This document shows, one piece after another, positions 7,624 to 16,471 of a stretch of 45,616 bases of DNA (position 1 is the first letter of the stretch; every line of letters starts with the position of its first letter). The stretch covers positions 1 through 45,616 of the forward strand of contig JBQTJH010000109.1 in NCBI GenBank assembly GCA_052387335.1, given 5' to 3'. This DNA is from Panacagrimonas sp052387335. Lineage in GTDB: Bacteria > Pseudomonadota > Gammaproteobacteria > Nevskiales > Nevskiaceae. Made by a program: the position numbers and the translations under genes. Under the pieces are notes generated by a model, which was not told the DNA's origin, ran no database searches, and saw only the letters and a list, made by a program, of their open reading frames with translations.

Positions 7624-7665
7624 GCCCGGATTGAGCCGCGCGAACGCGTCGGCTCGAATCCGGGC
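7624..7665 (-). other. Long hairpin between dnaK and dnaJ
   Basis: Arms GCCCGGATTGAGCCG (7624-7638) and CGGCTCGAATCCGGGC (7650-7665) pair over 15 bases with one bulged base, around a CGCGAACGCGT loop. There is no T-run on either strand, so it is not a simple terminator. It could lower dnaJ expression relative to dnaK or protect the 3' end of dnaK mRNA, as intercistronic hairpins do in other dnaK operons. Confidence 0.6.
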
Positions 7666-7691
7666 AGTTAATACCGCGCGCAGCGTCAGTA

Positions 7692-9614
7692 TTAACTCTT
7701 CTTGTCGTCCTTGACCTCGGTGAACTCGGCGTCGACCACGTCCCCATCCTGGCTCGATGCCGCGCCTCCGGGTGCCGCGCCGGCATCACCGCCGCCGGTC
7801 TTGGCGTAGGCGCGCTCGGCGAGCTTGGCCGATGCTTCGGCCAGGGTTCGCGTCTTGGTTTCGATATCGTCCTTGTCCGAACCCTTGATCGACTCGCGCA
7901 GCGCCGCGATGGCGTCCTCGATGGACTTCTTCTCGTCGTCCTGCACCTCGGCGCCTAGATCTTTCAGCGACTTCTCCACGCCGTGCATCAACTGATCGGC
8001 CTGGTTGCGTGCGCTGATCAGCTCGTTGAACTTGCGATCTTCCTCGGCGTGCGCCTCCGCATCTTTCACCATGCGCTTGACCTCGTCGTCGGTCAGGCCC
8101 GAGTTGGCGGTGATGCGGATGTTCTGCTCCTTGCCAGTGGCCTTGTCCTTGGCACTGACATGCAGGATGCCGTTGGCGTCGATATCGAAGGTGACTTCAA
8201 CCTGCGGCATGCCACGCGGTGCCGGCACGATGCCTTCCAGATTGAACTGGCCGAGCTTCTTGTTGGCCGACGCCACCTCGCGCTCGCCCTGGAACACCTG
8301 AATCGTCACCGCGCTCTGGTTGTCCTCGGCGGTGGTGAAGGTCTCGGACTTGCGCGTCGGGATCGTGGTGTTCTTCTCGATCAGCTTGGTCATCTTGCCG
8401 CCCAGGGTTTCGATGCCCAGGCTCAGCGGGGTGACGTCAAGCAGCAGCACGTCCTTCACATCACCCGCGAGCACAGCGCCCTGGATCGCAGCACCCGCGG
8501 CCACGGCCTCGTCCGGATTCACGTCCTTGCGCGGCTCACGACCGAACAGGGCCTTGACCGTTTCCTGCACCTTGGGCATGCGCGTCTGGCCGCCAACCAG
8601 GATGATTTCCTGGATCTCGGTGGCCTTGAGGCCGGCGTCCTTGAGCGCGGTCTGGCAGGGCGCGATGGTGCGCTGGATCAGGTCTTCCACCAGCGCTTCC
8701 AACTTGGCGCGGCTGAGCTTCATGTTCAGATGCTTCGGACCCGAGGCATCCGCGGTGACATACGGCAGGTTGATGTCGGTCTGCGTGGTGCTGGACAGCT
8801 CGATCTTGGCCTTCTCCGCCGCTTCCTTGAGGCGCTGCAGCGCCAAGGGATCCTTCTTCAGGTCGATGCCCTGTTCTTTCTGGAATTCGGATGCGATGTA
8901 GTCGATCACGCGCATGTCGAAGTCTTCGCCGCCCAGGAAGGTGTCGCCGTTGGTGGACAGCACTTCAAACTGGTGCTCGCCGTCGACTTCCGCGATCTCG
9001 ATGATCGACACGTCGAAGGTACCGCCGCCCAGGTCGTACACCGCGATCTTGCGATCACCCTTGACCTTGTCCATGCCGAAGGCCAGCGCAGCGGCGGTCG
9101 GCTCGTTGATGATGCGCTTGACCTCCAGGCCCGCGATCCTGCCGGCGTCCTTGGTGGCCTGACGCTGACTGTCATTGAAGTAGGCCGGCACGGTGATGAC
9201 GGCTTCGGTCACCGGCTCGCCCAGATAGTCCTCGGCGGTCTTCTTCATCTTGGCCAGCACCTGCGCGGAGATTTCCGGTGGCGCCAGCTTTTTGCCCTTC
9301 ACGTCCACCCAGGCGTCGCCGTTCGGCGCCTTGGTGATCTTGTAGGGGACCATGTCGATGTCCTTCTGCACCACACCGTCCTCAAACCGACGGCCGATCA
9401 GGCGCTTGACCGCATAGAGGGTGTTGTGCGGATTGGTCACGGCCTGGCGCTTGGCGCTGCGCCCGACGATGACCTGGCCGTCGTCGGCATAGGCCACGAT
9501 GCTGGGGGTGGTGCGCTCGCCCTCGCTGTTCTCGATGACCTTGGGTACGCCGCCTTCAAGTACGGATACGCAGGAATTGGTGGTACCGAGATCGATGCCG
9601 ATGATTTTGGCCAT
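7692..9614 (-). CDS. dnaK: Chaperone protein DnaK (Hsp70)
   Basis: A 640-residue Hsp70. The N-terminus GIDLGTTNSCVSV, the phosphate-2 motif VYDLGGGTFDVSI and the substrate-domain segment LLLDVTPLSLGIETLGG are all present. The C-terminal tail ends in EFTEVKDDKKS, the usual co-chaperone-interaction tail. A GGAG ribosome site precedes the ATG at 9614. It follows grpE in the same direction, but 189 bases of highly folded DNA lie between them. A CTTGAA hexamer on the minus strand at 9687-9682 resembles a sigma-32 -35 element, without a good -10 partner. The large open frame on the opposite strand is a shadow. Confidence 0.98.
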   Translation of the reverse strand: MAKIIGIDLGTTNSCVSVLEGGVPKVIENSEGERTTPSIVAYADDGQVIVGRSAKRQAVTNPHNTLYAVKRLIGRRFEDGVVQKDIDMVPYKITKAPNGDAWVDVKGKKLAPPEISAQVLAKMKKTAEDYLGEPVTEAVITVPAYFNDSQRQATKDAGRIAGLEVKRIINEPTAAALAFGMDKVKGDRKIAVYDLGGGTFDVSIIEIAEVDGEHQFEVLSTNGDTFLGGEDFDMRVIDYIASEFQKEQGIDLKKDPLALQRLKEAAEKAKIELSSTTQTDINLPYVTADASGPKHLNMKLSRAKLEALVEDLIQRTIAPCQTALKDAGLKATEIQEIILVGGQTRMPKVQETVKALFGREPRKDVNPDEAVAAGAAIQGAVLAGDVKDVLLLDVTPLSLGIETLGGKMTKLIEKNTTIPTRKSETFTTAEDNQSAVTIQVFQGEREVASANKKLGQFNLEGIVPAPRGMPQVEVTFDIDANGILHVSAKDKATGKEQNIRITANSGLTDDEVKRMVKDAEAHAEEDRKFNELISARNQADQLMHGVEKSLKDLGAEVQDDEKKSIEDAIAALRESIKGSDKDDIETKTRTLAEASAKLAERAYAKTGGGDAGAAPGGAASSQDGDVVDAEFTEVKDDKKS

Positions 9615-9690
9615 GTGTCGCTACTCCAGAAAATCAGTTGATTAATAACGCTGGTGGTTGTCTGTGGCCGTCGGCCGGAACTTCAAGAGG

Positions 9691-9809
9691 CGGTGAGGTC
9701 GCGAGCTTCGCTCGCTGTGAGGTGTGAGGAAAAGCGTTTGCTTGCCTCACAGGGCGCGCAGCGCCCGGCCTCACTCCTCACAGCCAGGCGCAGCCTCGCG
9801 ACCTCACGG
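9691..9809 (-). repeat. Folded inverted-repeat element between grpE and dnaK
   Basis: Two arms of about 40 bases, 9691-9729 and 9769-9809, are imperfect reverse complements, sharing exact blocks GTGAGGTCGCGAG, GCTGTGAGG and GTGAGG. The motif GTGAGG occurs three times on the left and its complement CCTCAC four times on the right. Smaller hairpins are nested inside: GCGAG-CTTCG-CTCGC at 9701-9715, AAGC-GTTT-GCTT in the centre, and GGGCGC-GCA-GCGCCC at 9752-9766. The grpE stop codon lies inside the right arm. It looks like a non-autonomous repeat or a multi-branched RNA structure in the operon message. Confidence 0.7.
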
Positions 9810-10394
9810 CGCGGGCTCCCCGGGAGCCCGCGCCCCCACCCCCAACGCCGGGCGCAGCAGGCGGTCGTGCAGGCGATAACCCTTCTGCATCACGTTGAGC
9901 ACGTGATTGGGCGCCACATCCGCAGACGGCAGCATGGTCACGGCTTCGTGAAAGTCCGGATTGAACGGCTCGCCCACCGGATCCACCTGCTTGACGCCGT
10001 GTTTCTCCAAAGTCGCCAGCAACTGGCGCAAGGTCAGCTGCATGCCCTCGGTCAGTGCAGACATCTGCGCTTCGGGCTTGGCGGCGGCGGCAAGGCCCAG
10101 GTCGAGACTGTCGGCCACACCCAGCAGTTCGCCCAGAAGCGTCTCGGCGCCATACTGCCGCGCGGCCTGCACGTCGCGCTCGGAGCGCTTGCGCAGATTG
10201 TCGAACTCGGCCACGGCGCGCATGTGCGCATCGCGCGCCGCCGCTGCCTTGGCTTCGGCCTCGGCTACTTTGCTTCTCAGCATGTCGACCTCGGAGAGGG
10301 TCTGGTCTGCAGACGTCTCGGCGTCAGCGATGGAATTCACCTCGGCAGCGGGGGCCTCGGGCACGGGGTTTTCAGGAACGGAGGCTCCAGACAT
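9804..10394 (-). CDS. grpE: Nucleotide exchange factor GrpE
   Basis: A 196-residue GrpE, the DnaK nucleotide-exchange factor. After a variable acidic N-terminus comes a long helix with RAVAEFDNLRKRSERD, then LLGVADSLD and the C-terminal beta domain with GEPFNPDFHEAV and VMQKGYRLHDRLLRPA. The frame is open upstream to 10511, but the ATG at 10394 begins the plausible N-terminus. No hrcA gene and no CIRCE element (TTAGCACTC inverted repeat) is visible. The 3' end of the gene contains an 11-bp GC hairpin at 9809-9833 and runs into the folded repeat before dnaK. Confidence 0.95.
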   Translation of the reverse strand: MSGASVPENPVPEAPAAEVNSIADAETSADQTLSEVDMLRSKVAEAEAKAAAARDAHMRAVAEFDNLRKRSERDVQAARQYGAETLLGELLGVADSLDLGLAAAAKPEAQMSALTEGMQLTLRQLLATLEKHGVKQVDPVGEPFNPDFHEAVTMLPSADVAPNHVLNVMQKGYRLHDRLLRPALGVGARAPGEPAP

Positions 10395-10475
10395 GTTGCT
10401 CACTTGACCTTGGGGATGGAAAAGACCTGCGGCCACCGCGCGAAATTTCAACCCGGGGGCGCCAACGCGGCGCGA

Positions 10476-10503
10476 ATTGTACGGTCTGCGTCGGTGAATG
10501 GGG
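10476..10503 (-). promoter_or_regulatory. Possible grpE promoter elements
   Basis: On the minus strand CCCCATTC (10503-10496) resembles a sigma-32 -10 element, and 15 bases further on TACAAT (10481-10476) resembles a sigma-70 -10 element. Neither has a convincing -35 partner at the right distance. They lie about 85-110 bases upstream of the grpE start, in the region shared with the divergent acyl-CoA dehydrogenase gene. Confidence 0.25.
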
Positions 10504-10615
10504 CGAATCACCGCGATCGCGAACTGACCGCATCGACAGCACGCGGCTGGCGCTGAAACTTGATCAGGCGCAGCGCAGTCGACACCCTGAAGATCGACCC
10601 ACTGGAGACATCAAC

Positions 10616-12856
10616 ATGTTTGCCTGGCTGATGAACTGGATGCGGAACAAGCGAATCCTGCCTGCAATTTCAGATACCGAGCGTCGGGCTCTGGAGGCTG
10701 GCACGGTATGGATCGACGGCGATCTGTTCGCCGGCAAGGCCGATTTCAAGCGTGTGCTGGAGCAGCCCTACTCGCGCATTTCGGACGAGGAGCAGGCCTT
10801 TCTGGACGGGCCGGTAGACCAGCTGCTGGGCATGATTGATCGCTACGAGATCGGTCGCAGCAAGCGCGTCCCGGACGCAGTGCTGAGCTTCATCAAAGAT
10901 CAGGGCTTCATGGGTTTTCTGATTCCCAAGGCCTATGGCGGCAAGGAATTCTCCACCCTGGCCATCAGCACCATCCTGTCCAAGATCGGGCCGGTCAACG
11001 CGGCAGTCGGCACCCTGGTGGTCATTCCCAACTCTCTGGGCGCGGCCGAACTGATCATCCACTACGGCACGCAAGCGCAGAAGGATCACTATCTGCCGCG
11101 GTTGGCGCGCGGCGAATACATTCCCTGCTTCGGCCTGACCGAACCGACCGCTGGTTCCGACGCCGCCTCGATCAAGGCCGAAGGCCGGGTATTCCGCGAC
11201 GCGGACGGCACGCTCAAGCTCAAGCTCAACTTCCGCAAGCGCTATATCACCCTGGCGCCCATCGCCAACCTGTGCACCATCGCCTGCAGAGTGCATGACC
11301 CGGAACGCCTGCTGGGGAAGGCCGCGGACCTCGGCATCACCTGCGTGTTAGTGCATCAGGGCACGCCGGGATTTTCCAACGGCGAGCATCACGATCCCAT
11401 TGGCGATCCGTTCTACAACGGACCGCTTTACGGCACGGACGTGGTGGTGCCGGTCGACAACATCATCGGCGGCCCGGAGTACGCGGGTGAGGGCTGGAAG
11501 ATGCTGATGCAGCAGCTGGCTGGAGGCCGCGCGGTGTCCCTGCCCGCCGGCGCGGTTGGCGCAGCCAAGGCGGTAGCCGCCGCCACCGGCGCGTATTCGA
11601 TGGTGCGTCAGCAGTTTGGTTTGCCCATCGGGCGCATGGAGGGCGTGGAGGAAAAAGTCGGGCGCATTGCCGGCCTGAGCTTCATGCTGGAAGCGTCGCG
11701 CGTGTTCGCCTGTTCGGCCATCGACAACGGCCAGCAGCCACCGGTGGTCTCCGCCGTGCTCAAGGCCTACACCACCGAGATCGCGCAGCAGCTGGCCATC
11801 GACGGGATGGATGTCTTCGCCGGCTCCGCGGTGATGCAGGGCCCGAACAATATTCTGGGCATGGCGTACAAATCGGCGCCGGTGAGCGTGACAGTGGAAG
11901 GCGCCAACATTCTCACGCGCACCTTGATGATCTTTGGCCAGGGCGCCACGCGCTGCCATCCCTTCGCACTCAAGGTGGTCGAGGGCGTTGAGCAAGACGA
12001 CCTGGGCCTGTTCCGCAGCAATCTGCTGGGCTGGATTCGGCATTTCGTGCTCGGATTGCTGCGCGCCGAGGGTCATTTCCTGACGCGCGGCGCCTTCGTT
12101 CCGGTGCCGGACGTTGCGGCGGAAACGCGCCGCTACTACCGGCGTCTGGGCTGGGCGGCAGCGCGTTACGGTGTGCTCACCGATCTGGCCATGTTTTTCA
12201 TCGGCGGCCGGCTGAAGCGTCGCGGCAAGCTCACCGGCCGCTATGCCGACGCGCTGGCCTGGATGCTGCTGGGCATCAGCACCCTGCGTCGCTTTGAGGC
12301 CGAAGGCGCAAGGCGCGAAGACCTGCCGCTGCTGCACTACGCGCTGAATTACGCTCTGGCCAAAATCCAGGACGCCTTTGTCGGCATCTATCAAAACTTC
12401 GATGGCCCGCTGGGTATCTGGATGAAGACCGTAGGCGTGTTCGAGGCGCGGATCAATCCGCTCGGCAGCCCGCCCAGCGACCTCATGAGTCACCGCGCCG
12501 CGCTATGTATTCAGAGCGACAACGAGCAGTTCCATCGTCTGGCCTACGCGGTCTACCTGCCTGCCAACTCGACGCTGGGCCTGGGACGTCTGCTGCACGC
12601 CTTCCAATGCGTGACGCGCGCGCATCCGGCGGCGGAACGCCTCATCAAGGCGCAGAAGGCCAAGCGATTGCCGCGCGGACCATTGCCCGCCGAACTGGCC
12701 GATGAGGCGCTGCAGCTCGGCATCATCAAGGCCGACGAGGCACACTGGCTGCGCGAGGCGCTGGCCGCGCGCCTGGCGGCGATCGAAGTCGATCAGTTCG
12801 CGCCCGAGGACTATTTCCAGACGCCTACGCGCGAGCCGCGATCCGGCGATTGCTGA
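10616..12856 (+). CDS. fadE: Acyl-CoA dehydrogenase, FadE type
   Basis: A 746-residue acyl-CoA dehydrogenase of the large FadE class, which catalyses the first, FAD-dependent step of beta-oxidation. The dehydrogenase core includes GFLIPKAYGG, FGLTEPTAGSDAAS (flavin and substrate loop), GGRAVSLPAGAVG and VTVEGANILTR. Beyond about residue 480 comes the extra C-terminal domain (DUF1974-like) that separates FadE from ordinary acyl-CoA dehydrogenases, ending in EDYFQTP. E. coli FadE is longer (814 residues). GGAG lies upstream of the ATG at 10616; the much longer open frame upstream, across grpE, is not coding. It is monocistronic, divergent from grpE and convergent with the DUF1501 gene. Confidence 0.92.
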   Translation: MFAWLMNWMRNKRILPAISDTERRALEAGTVWIDGDLFAGKADFKRVLEQPYSRISDEEQAFLDGPVDQLLGMIDRYEIGRSKRVPDAVLSFIKDQGFMGFLIPKAYGGKEFSTLAISTILSKIGPVNAAVGTLVVIPNSLGAAELIIHYGTQAQKDHYLPRLARGEYIPCFGLTEPTAGSDAASIKAEGRVFRDADGTLKLKLNFRKRYITLAPIANLCTIACRVHDPERLLGKAADLGITCVLVHQGTPGFSNGEHHDPIGDPFYNGPLYGTDVVVPVDNIIGGPEYAGEGWKMLMQQLAGGRAVSLPAGAVGAAKAVAAATGAYSMVRQQFGLPIGRMEGVEEKVGRIAGLSFMLEASRVFACSAIDNGQQPPVVSAVLKAYTTEIAQQLAIDGMDVFAGSAVMQGPNNILGMAYKSAPVSVTVEGANILTRTLMIFGQGATRCHPFALKVVEGVEQDDLGLFRSNLLGWIRHFVLGLLRAEGHFLTRGAFVPVPDVAAETRRYYRRLGWAAARYGVLTDLAMFFIGGRLKRRGKLTGRYADALAWMLLGISTLRRFEAEGARREDLPLLHYALNYALAKIQDAFVGIYQNFDGPLGIWMKTVGVFEARINPLGSPPSDLMSHRAALCIQSDNEQFHRLAYAVYLPANSTLGLGRLLHAFQCVTRAHPAAERLIKAQKAKRLPRGPLPAELADEALQLGIIKADEAHWLREALAARLAAIEVDQFAPEDYFQTPTREPRSGDC

Positions 12857-12874
12857 GCGGCACAAGCAGCCGCC

Positions 12875-14257
12875 TCAGCCCATGAATCCCAGATCGCGGC
12901 TGGCAAAGCGGCCGAGGTTGGGGAACACCAGATCCAGATCGCTGTTGCTGGCACCCAGCCAGCGTCCCAGCGTGGCGCCGTACTGGTCCCAACTGGTGGT
13001 GGGAATCAGGCGCCCGCTGCCGACATCGTCCGGGCCGTTGATCGCAAGGCTGGGAAATGTGCCGTACAGCCGTCCGCCGGCAACTGCACCGCCGACGACG
13101 AAGGCCTGGCTGCCCCAGGCGTGATCCGAGCCGTCGCCGTTGGTGCGCAGGGTGCGGCCGAAATCGCTCATGGTGAAGCTGGTGACCTGGCTGGCCACGC
13201 CCAGTTCCAGCGTGGCGTCGTGGAAGGCCGTGAGCGCTGCGGACAGTTGGCCGAGCAACAGCGGGTGATCGACGAGCTGGTCGTCGTGCGTGTCGTAGCC
13301 GCCCATGGAGACAAAGAACACCTGGCGCTGCAGACCCAGCCGCTGACGCACAGAGATCAGGCGCGCGACCATGCGCAACTGCTCGGCCAGGCGGTTGTCC
13401 GCCGGGAAGGGCGTGGCCAGCGCAGGCGCAGCGGCCAGCGCCGCAGAGACCTCACCCGCCAGGTCCAGCGTGCGGTCAGTGAGACCGCCGGAATAGGCCT
13501 CGAACGGATGCGCGCCCAGCGCGCGCGCCAAGGTGCCGTCGTACAGGGCACGACGCGCGACGACCGCGCTGGAATTGCCGTTGAAGGCGGTCATCTGCGT
13601 CACGCCGCCAGTGCCGATGACATAGGGCACCACCGCGCCCGCGGTCTGGAAGCGGTTGTTGCCCGCGACGGAAATGTTGATCGATAACTGGCGGTTCTGG
13701 TTGATCGACATCAGCCGCTCGCCGAGCCGCCCACCCCAGCCAGCGCGGTTGAGCGAGGACGGATCGCTGGACATGGACTGGTCCTGCTGATCGTTGTGCG
13801 AGAACAGGTTGCGCGGCAGGTTGCGGTTGGCCTGGTAGTCGGCCTTGGTCACCGGCGCGATCAGAGTGCCGACGTTCGCGATGATCGCCATGCGCCCGGC
13901 CGCATACAGCGATTGCAGACCCGCGGTGGAAGGATGCAGGCCGAACTCGCGGCCCTGCGCGTCGGCGCCGGACAGTGGCAGCAGCTCGGCCTGGGCGATG
14001 GCCAGATTGCCGCGGGCACCCGCGTACTGCGCGTAGTGCGTCGCGCTGCGCGGCACCAAGGTGTTGAAACCGTCGTTGGCACCGAACAGGTACACGCACA
14101 CCAGCGCCTTGTAATCCCCCGCGGTCTGCGCCTGCGCGGCGCTGGCGCCGACGCCGGTCAATAGACCCAGGGCCGCGCGCGGGCTGGCGATGCCCGAGGC
14201 GGCCGCCAGACCGCAGCGCAGGATGTCGCGGCGCGACCAGTGATCAGGACGTTTCAT
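12875..14257 (-). CDS. DUF1501 family protein, Tat-exported
   Basis: A 460-residue protein of the DUF1501 family (sulfatase/alkaline-phosphatase-like fold; function not established). The N-terminus has a twin-arginine signal, SRRDILRCGLAA, followed by a hydrophobic stretch ending near AQAQT. Family segments visible are YLFGANDGFNTLVP, near the C-terminus SDFGRTLRTNGDGSDHAWG and, close to the end, TTSWDQYGATLGRWLG. It lies 10 bases after the DUF1800 gene, and the two families almost always occur together. It is therefore probably exported folded to the periplasm or surface as a partner of the DUF1800 lipoprotein. Confidence 0.9.
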   Translation of the reverse strand: MKRPDHWSRRDILRCGLAAASGIASPRAALGLLTGVGASAAQAQTAGDYKALVCVYLFGANDGFNTLVPRSATHYAQYAGARGNLAIAQAELLPLSGADAQGREFGLHPSTAGLQSLYAAGRMAIIANVGTLIAPVTKADYQANRNLPRNLFSHNDQQDQSMSSDPSSLNRAGWGGRLGERLMSINQNRQLSINISVAGNNRFQTAGAVVPYVIGTGGVTQMTAFNGNSSAVVARRALYDGTLARALGAHPFEAYSGGLTDRTLDLAGEVSAALAAAPALATPFPADNRLAEQLRMVARLISVRQRLGLQRQVFFVSMGGYDTHDDQLVDHPLLLGQLSAALTAFHDATLELGVASQVTSFTMSDFGRTLRTNGDGSDHAWGSQAFVVGGAVAGGRLYGTFPSLAINGPDDVGSGRLIPTTSWDQYGATLGRWLGASNSDLDLVFPNLGRFASRDLGFMG

Positions 14258-14267
14258 GCCGGGCTCC

Positions 14268-15968
14268 TTATTTCTGCACCAGGTAGTAGGGCGAGGTCAT
14301 CACCAGATACAGCGCTTCCTGCCCGCGCTGGCGACCGCCGCCAGCGGTGGCCAGGATGCCGTCGAGATAGGTCGTCATCGCGCTCTTTTCGGCGTCCGGC
14401 ATCTGGCCGCTGAGCAGCAGGCCGTTGAGGTAGTCGACCAGCGCCACCGGGTCGCTGGCGCGCGTCACCAGCGGGGCCAGATCGATGCGGATGCTGTTGG
14501 CCGGCGAACCGCTGGCGCCGACGAAATCGCGATAGATCGAGTTGTAGATGCGGTTGTAGGCAATGGCGATGGACGACTCGTTGGCCAGCTGGAATTCCGG
14601 CGACACCAGACCCGTGTCCAGGATCGCGCCGGGCGCGGCGTAGAACGGACTGAAAAAGTTGAACACCGAGGGACTGGCGAGCGGCGCCTGGCCGAAGTCC
14701 TGCAACGCGCCGTTGTAGGTGTAGCGGCCATTGGCACCGCGCACGGCGCCGAACGCGCGCCACAACTGCATCTGCGTCAGCAGCGGCTCGCGCGGCTTGC
14801 CGAACGTGGCCGTTGCCGCGGTGCCCAGCCGCGCCTCGGTGTCCAGCAGCACCGCGCGCACCACCGCTTTCATGTCGCCGCGCACGCCGCTGCCGTTGTC
14901 ATTGAACGCCTGCGCCACCCGCGCCACATAGGCCGGCGAAGGGTTGGACGTGACCAGCTTCTGGATCAGCTGCCGACCAATGAACGGGCCGACGTTGGGA
15001 TGATTGGCGAGCGCGTCCATCGCCATGTCCAGCTCGCTGGCGGCGTCCAGCCCGGCAGGAACATTCACATTGCCGACGATCCGCTTGGCGTCACGGTCGT
15101 GGAAGTTCTCGTAGGGGACCATGTAGGCCACATAGTTCTGCGGGCCGTTGCCGAACGAGCGCGCGCCCGCGAACCACCAGCCGGTGAAGACGCGCGCCAG
15201 ATTCTCGATATCGTCCTGGGTGTAGGCCGGCAGCACCTGGCCATTGGCCATGCGCGGCGTACCGTCCGGATTCAACTGCGCCAGGCCGATGGTGAAGAGC
15301 TGCATCACCTCGCGCGCGAAGTTTTCGTCGGCCTTGAGCCCGCTGGCGGCGTCGGGCTTCTGGTTGCCGAGCATGGACAGATAGCGCCCCATCACCGGTG
15401 TCAGGGTGACGTTCTCGATCAAGGTCCTGAAATTGCCGAAGGCGCCGTCCAGCAGCAGGTCGTAATACCAGGCCAGCCCATCCTGGGCGCGGTTGAGGCC
15501 ACCGCCGTTCTCGGACACGACCATGATTTCGGACAGCGCGAACGCCACGCGCTGGCGCAGTTGATCGGCACCGGTGAGCGAACACTCGAACCAGGCGTCC
15601 ATGCGCGCCTGCCGGTCCAGCCCCACCCCGTCGGCCAAGCGCGAGTCGTAGCGGTTGTACAGCGGCAGATGGCGACACACCGGCGCGTCGAATTGCGCCT
15701 GCACCCAGTTGGCATAGCCGGTATCGCCGGGCTGGCCGGTCAGCGTGTCGATCTCCTGCATCGTCGGGCCGAACGTGGCCTGGGTCAGGAAGCGCGCCGC
15801 CTCTGCCTTGCTGATGGTCGCCACCGTCGGCGGCGGCACGACCGGTGGCGGGGTGCTGTCCGGTGGAGCCTGCGTCGTTCCGCCACCACCGCCGCCGCCA
15901 CAGGCGCCGAGCAGCAGCGTCGCGCAGAACAGGCCGAGGCGCGCGGCGAGCAATCCACGATGAGCCAT
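14268..15968 (-). CDS. DUF1800 family lipoprotein
   Basis: A 566-residue DUF1800 protein. The N-terminus is a lipoprotein signal with lipobox LLGAC, cysteine at residue 23, followed by a run of glycines and a Thr/Pro-rich linker. Family segments are AARFLTQATFGPT, FARELMQLFTIG-like EVMQLFTIGLAQLN, and LARVFTGWWFAG. DUF1800 and DUF1501 pairs are common in proteobacteria and planctomycetes; their biochemical role is not established. It is first in the two-gene operon, with a GGGGTGGGG stretch before the ATG. A single frame runs from end to end, and the long frame on the opposite strand is a shadow. Confidence 0.9.
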   Translation of the reverse strand: MAHRGLLAARLGLFCATLLLGACGGGGGGGTTQAPPDSTPPPVVPPPTVATISKAEAARFLTQATFGPTMQEIDTLTGQPGDTGYANWVQAQFDAPVCRHLPLYNRYDSRLADGVGLDRQARMDAWFECSLTGADQLRQRVAFALSEIMVVSENGGGLNRAQDGLAWYYDLLLDGAFGNFRTLIENVTLTPVMGRYLSMLGNQKPDAASGLKADENFAREVMQLFTIGLAQLNPDGTPRMANGQVLPAYTQDDIENLARVFTGWWFAGARSFGNGPQNYVAYMVPYENFHDRDAKRIVGNVNVPAGLDAASELDMAMDALANHPNVGPFIGRQLIQKLVTSNPSPAYVARVAQAFNDNGSGVRGDMKAVVRAVLLDTEARLGTAATATFGKPREPLLTQMQLWRAFGAVRGANGRYTYNGALQDFGQAPLASPSVFNFFSPFYAAPGAILDTGLVSPEFQLANESSIAIAYNRIYNSIYRDFVGASGSPANSIRIDLAPLVTRASDPVALVDYLNGLLLSGQMPDAEKSAMTTYLDGILATAGGGRQRGQEALYLVMTSPYYLVQK

Positions 15969-16065
15969 GTCCCCACCCCGATCCGTGATGTCTGATACCT
16001 ACAATGCGCCAGCGCGAGATCGGTTGACGCCGCTGCCGCGCCTGTGGTGCCGGGACGGCCGATGA

Positions 16066-16102
16066 GCGGTCGCGCCCGGTGCGGCACCGGCGGGGCGACC
16101 GC
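16066..16102 (-). terminator. Nested hairpin after the SnoaL-like gene
   Basis: Outer arms GCGGTCGC/GCGACCGC (16066-16073, 16095-16102) enclose an inner palindrome CCGGTGC-G-GCACCGG. It begins 6 bases after the stop of the minus-strand SnoaL-like gene. There is no T-run, so intrinsic termination is possible but unproven. Confidence 0.35.
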
Positions 16103-16108
16103 GCTTCA

Positions 16109-16471
16109 TCATGCGCTGGGGTAGAAAAACTCCTCGCGCACGATCCGGCCGTCACGCACCGTGTACAGGCCCATCTCGTCGATCTGCATGCGCTGGGCGC
16201 TGGACTTGTGCGTCACGTCGATGGACAAACCCAGGATGAAGCGGTCGTCGTGCGGCCAGGGGCCGCAGACGGCGAACGCGTGGACCTCGTGCTCGCCATA
16301 CCACCAGGCGCTCTTGGCCTTGATCGCCTCCAGGCCGCGCGCCTCGCGGTCCGTGCCGGGCATGCTCGCAGCCTCCACGCTGACCGCGTCGTCGGCGTAG
16401 AGCGCATCGTAGGTATCGCCGCCTTCGCGGCACAGGCGGACCAGTTGCTCGGCGATCTGCAGCGTGTTCAT
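16109..16471 (-). CDS. SnoaL-like / NTF2-fold protein
   Basis: A 120-residue protein with the SnoaL-like NTF2 fold pattern: a helical start (IAEQLVRLCREG), YDALYADDAVSVEA, then alternating strands ending in GRIVREEFFYPSA. Such small proteins are enzymes or ligand-binding modules of very varied function, so no substrate can be named. The ATG at 16471 has GAGGA upstream; an in-frame ATG at 16507 lacks such support. It appears to be a single gene between the DUF1800 operon and the DUF3106 gene, all on the minus strand. Confidence 0.8.
   Translation of the reverse strand: MNTLQIAEQLVRLCREGGDTYDALYADDAVSVEAASMPGTDREARGLEAIKAKSAWWYGEHEVHAFAVCGPWPHDDRFILGLSIDVTHKSSAQRMQIDEMGLYTVRDGRIVREEFFYPSA

Noticed and set aside
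7983..9641. 552-residue open frame opposite dnaK
   Set aside because: A long antisense frame over dnaK is a known consequence of Hsp70 codon bias in GC-rich genomes. The protein has no recognisable domain and dnaK itself is certain.
9660..9687. Sigma-32 promoter for dnaK
   Set aside because: CTTGAA is present on the minus strand at 9687-9682, but the sequence at -10 distance (CCACAGAC) does not fit CCCCATnT well enough to call.
10055..10615. Extension of the acyl-CoA dehydrogenase frame upstream to 10055
   Set aside because: It would cross grpE in antisense and add 187 unrelated residues; the ribosome site and homology start at 10616.
14256..15995. 579-residue open frame opposite the DUF1800 gene
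   Set aside because: It mirrors the DUF1800 gene, is rich in Arg/His/Gln with no motif, and lacks a ribosome site.
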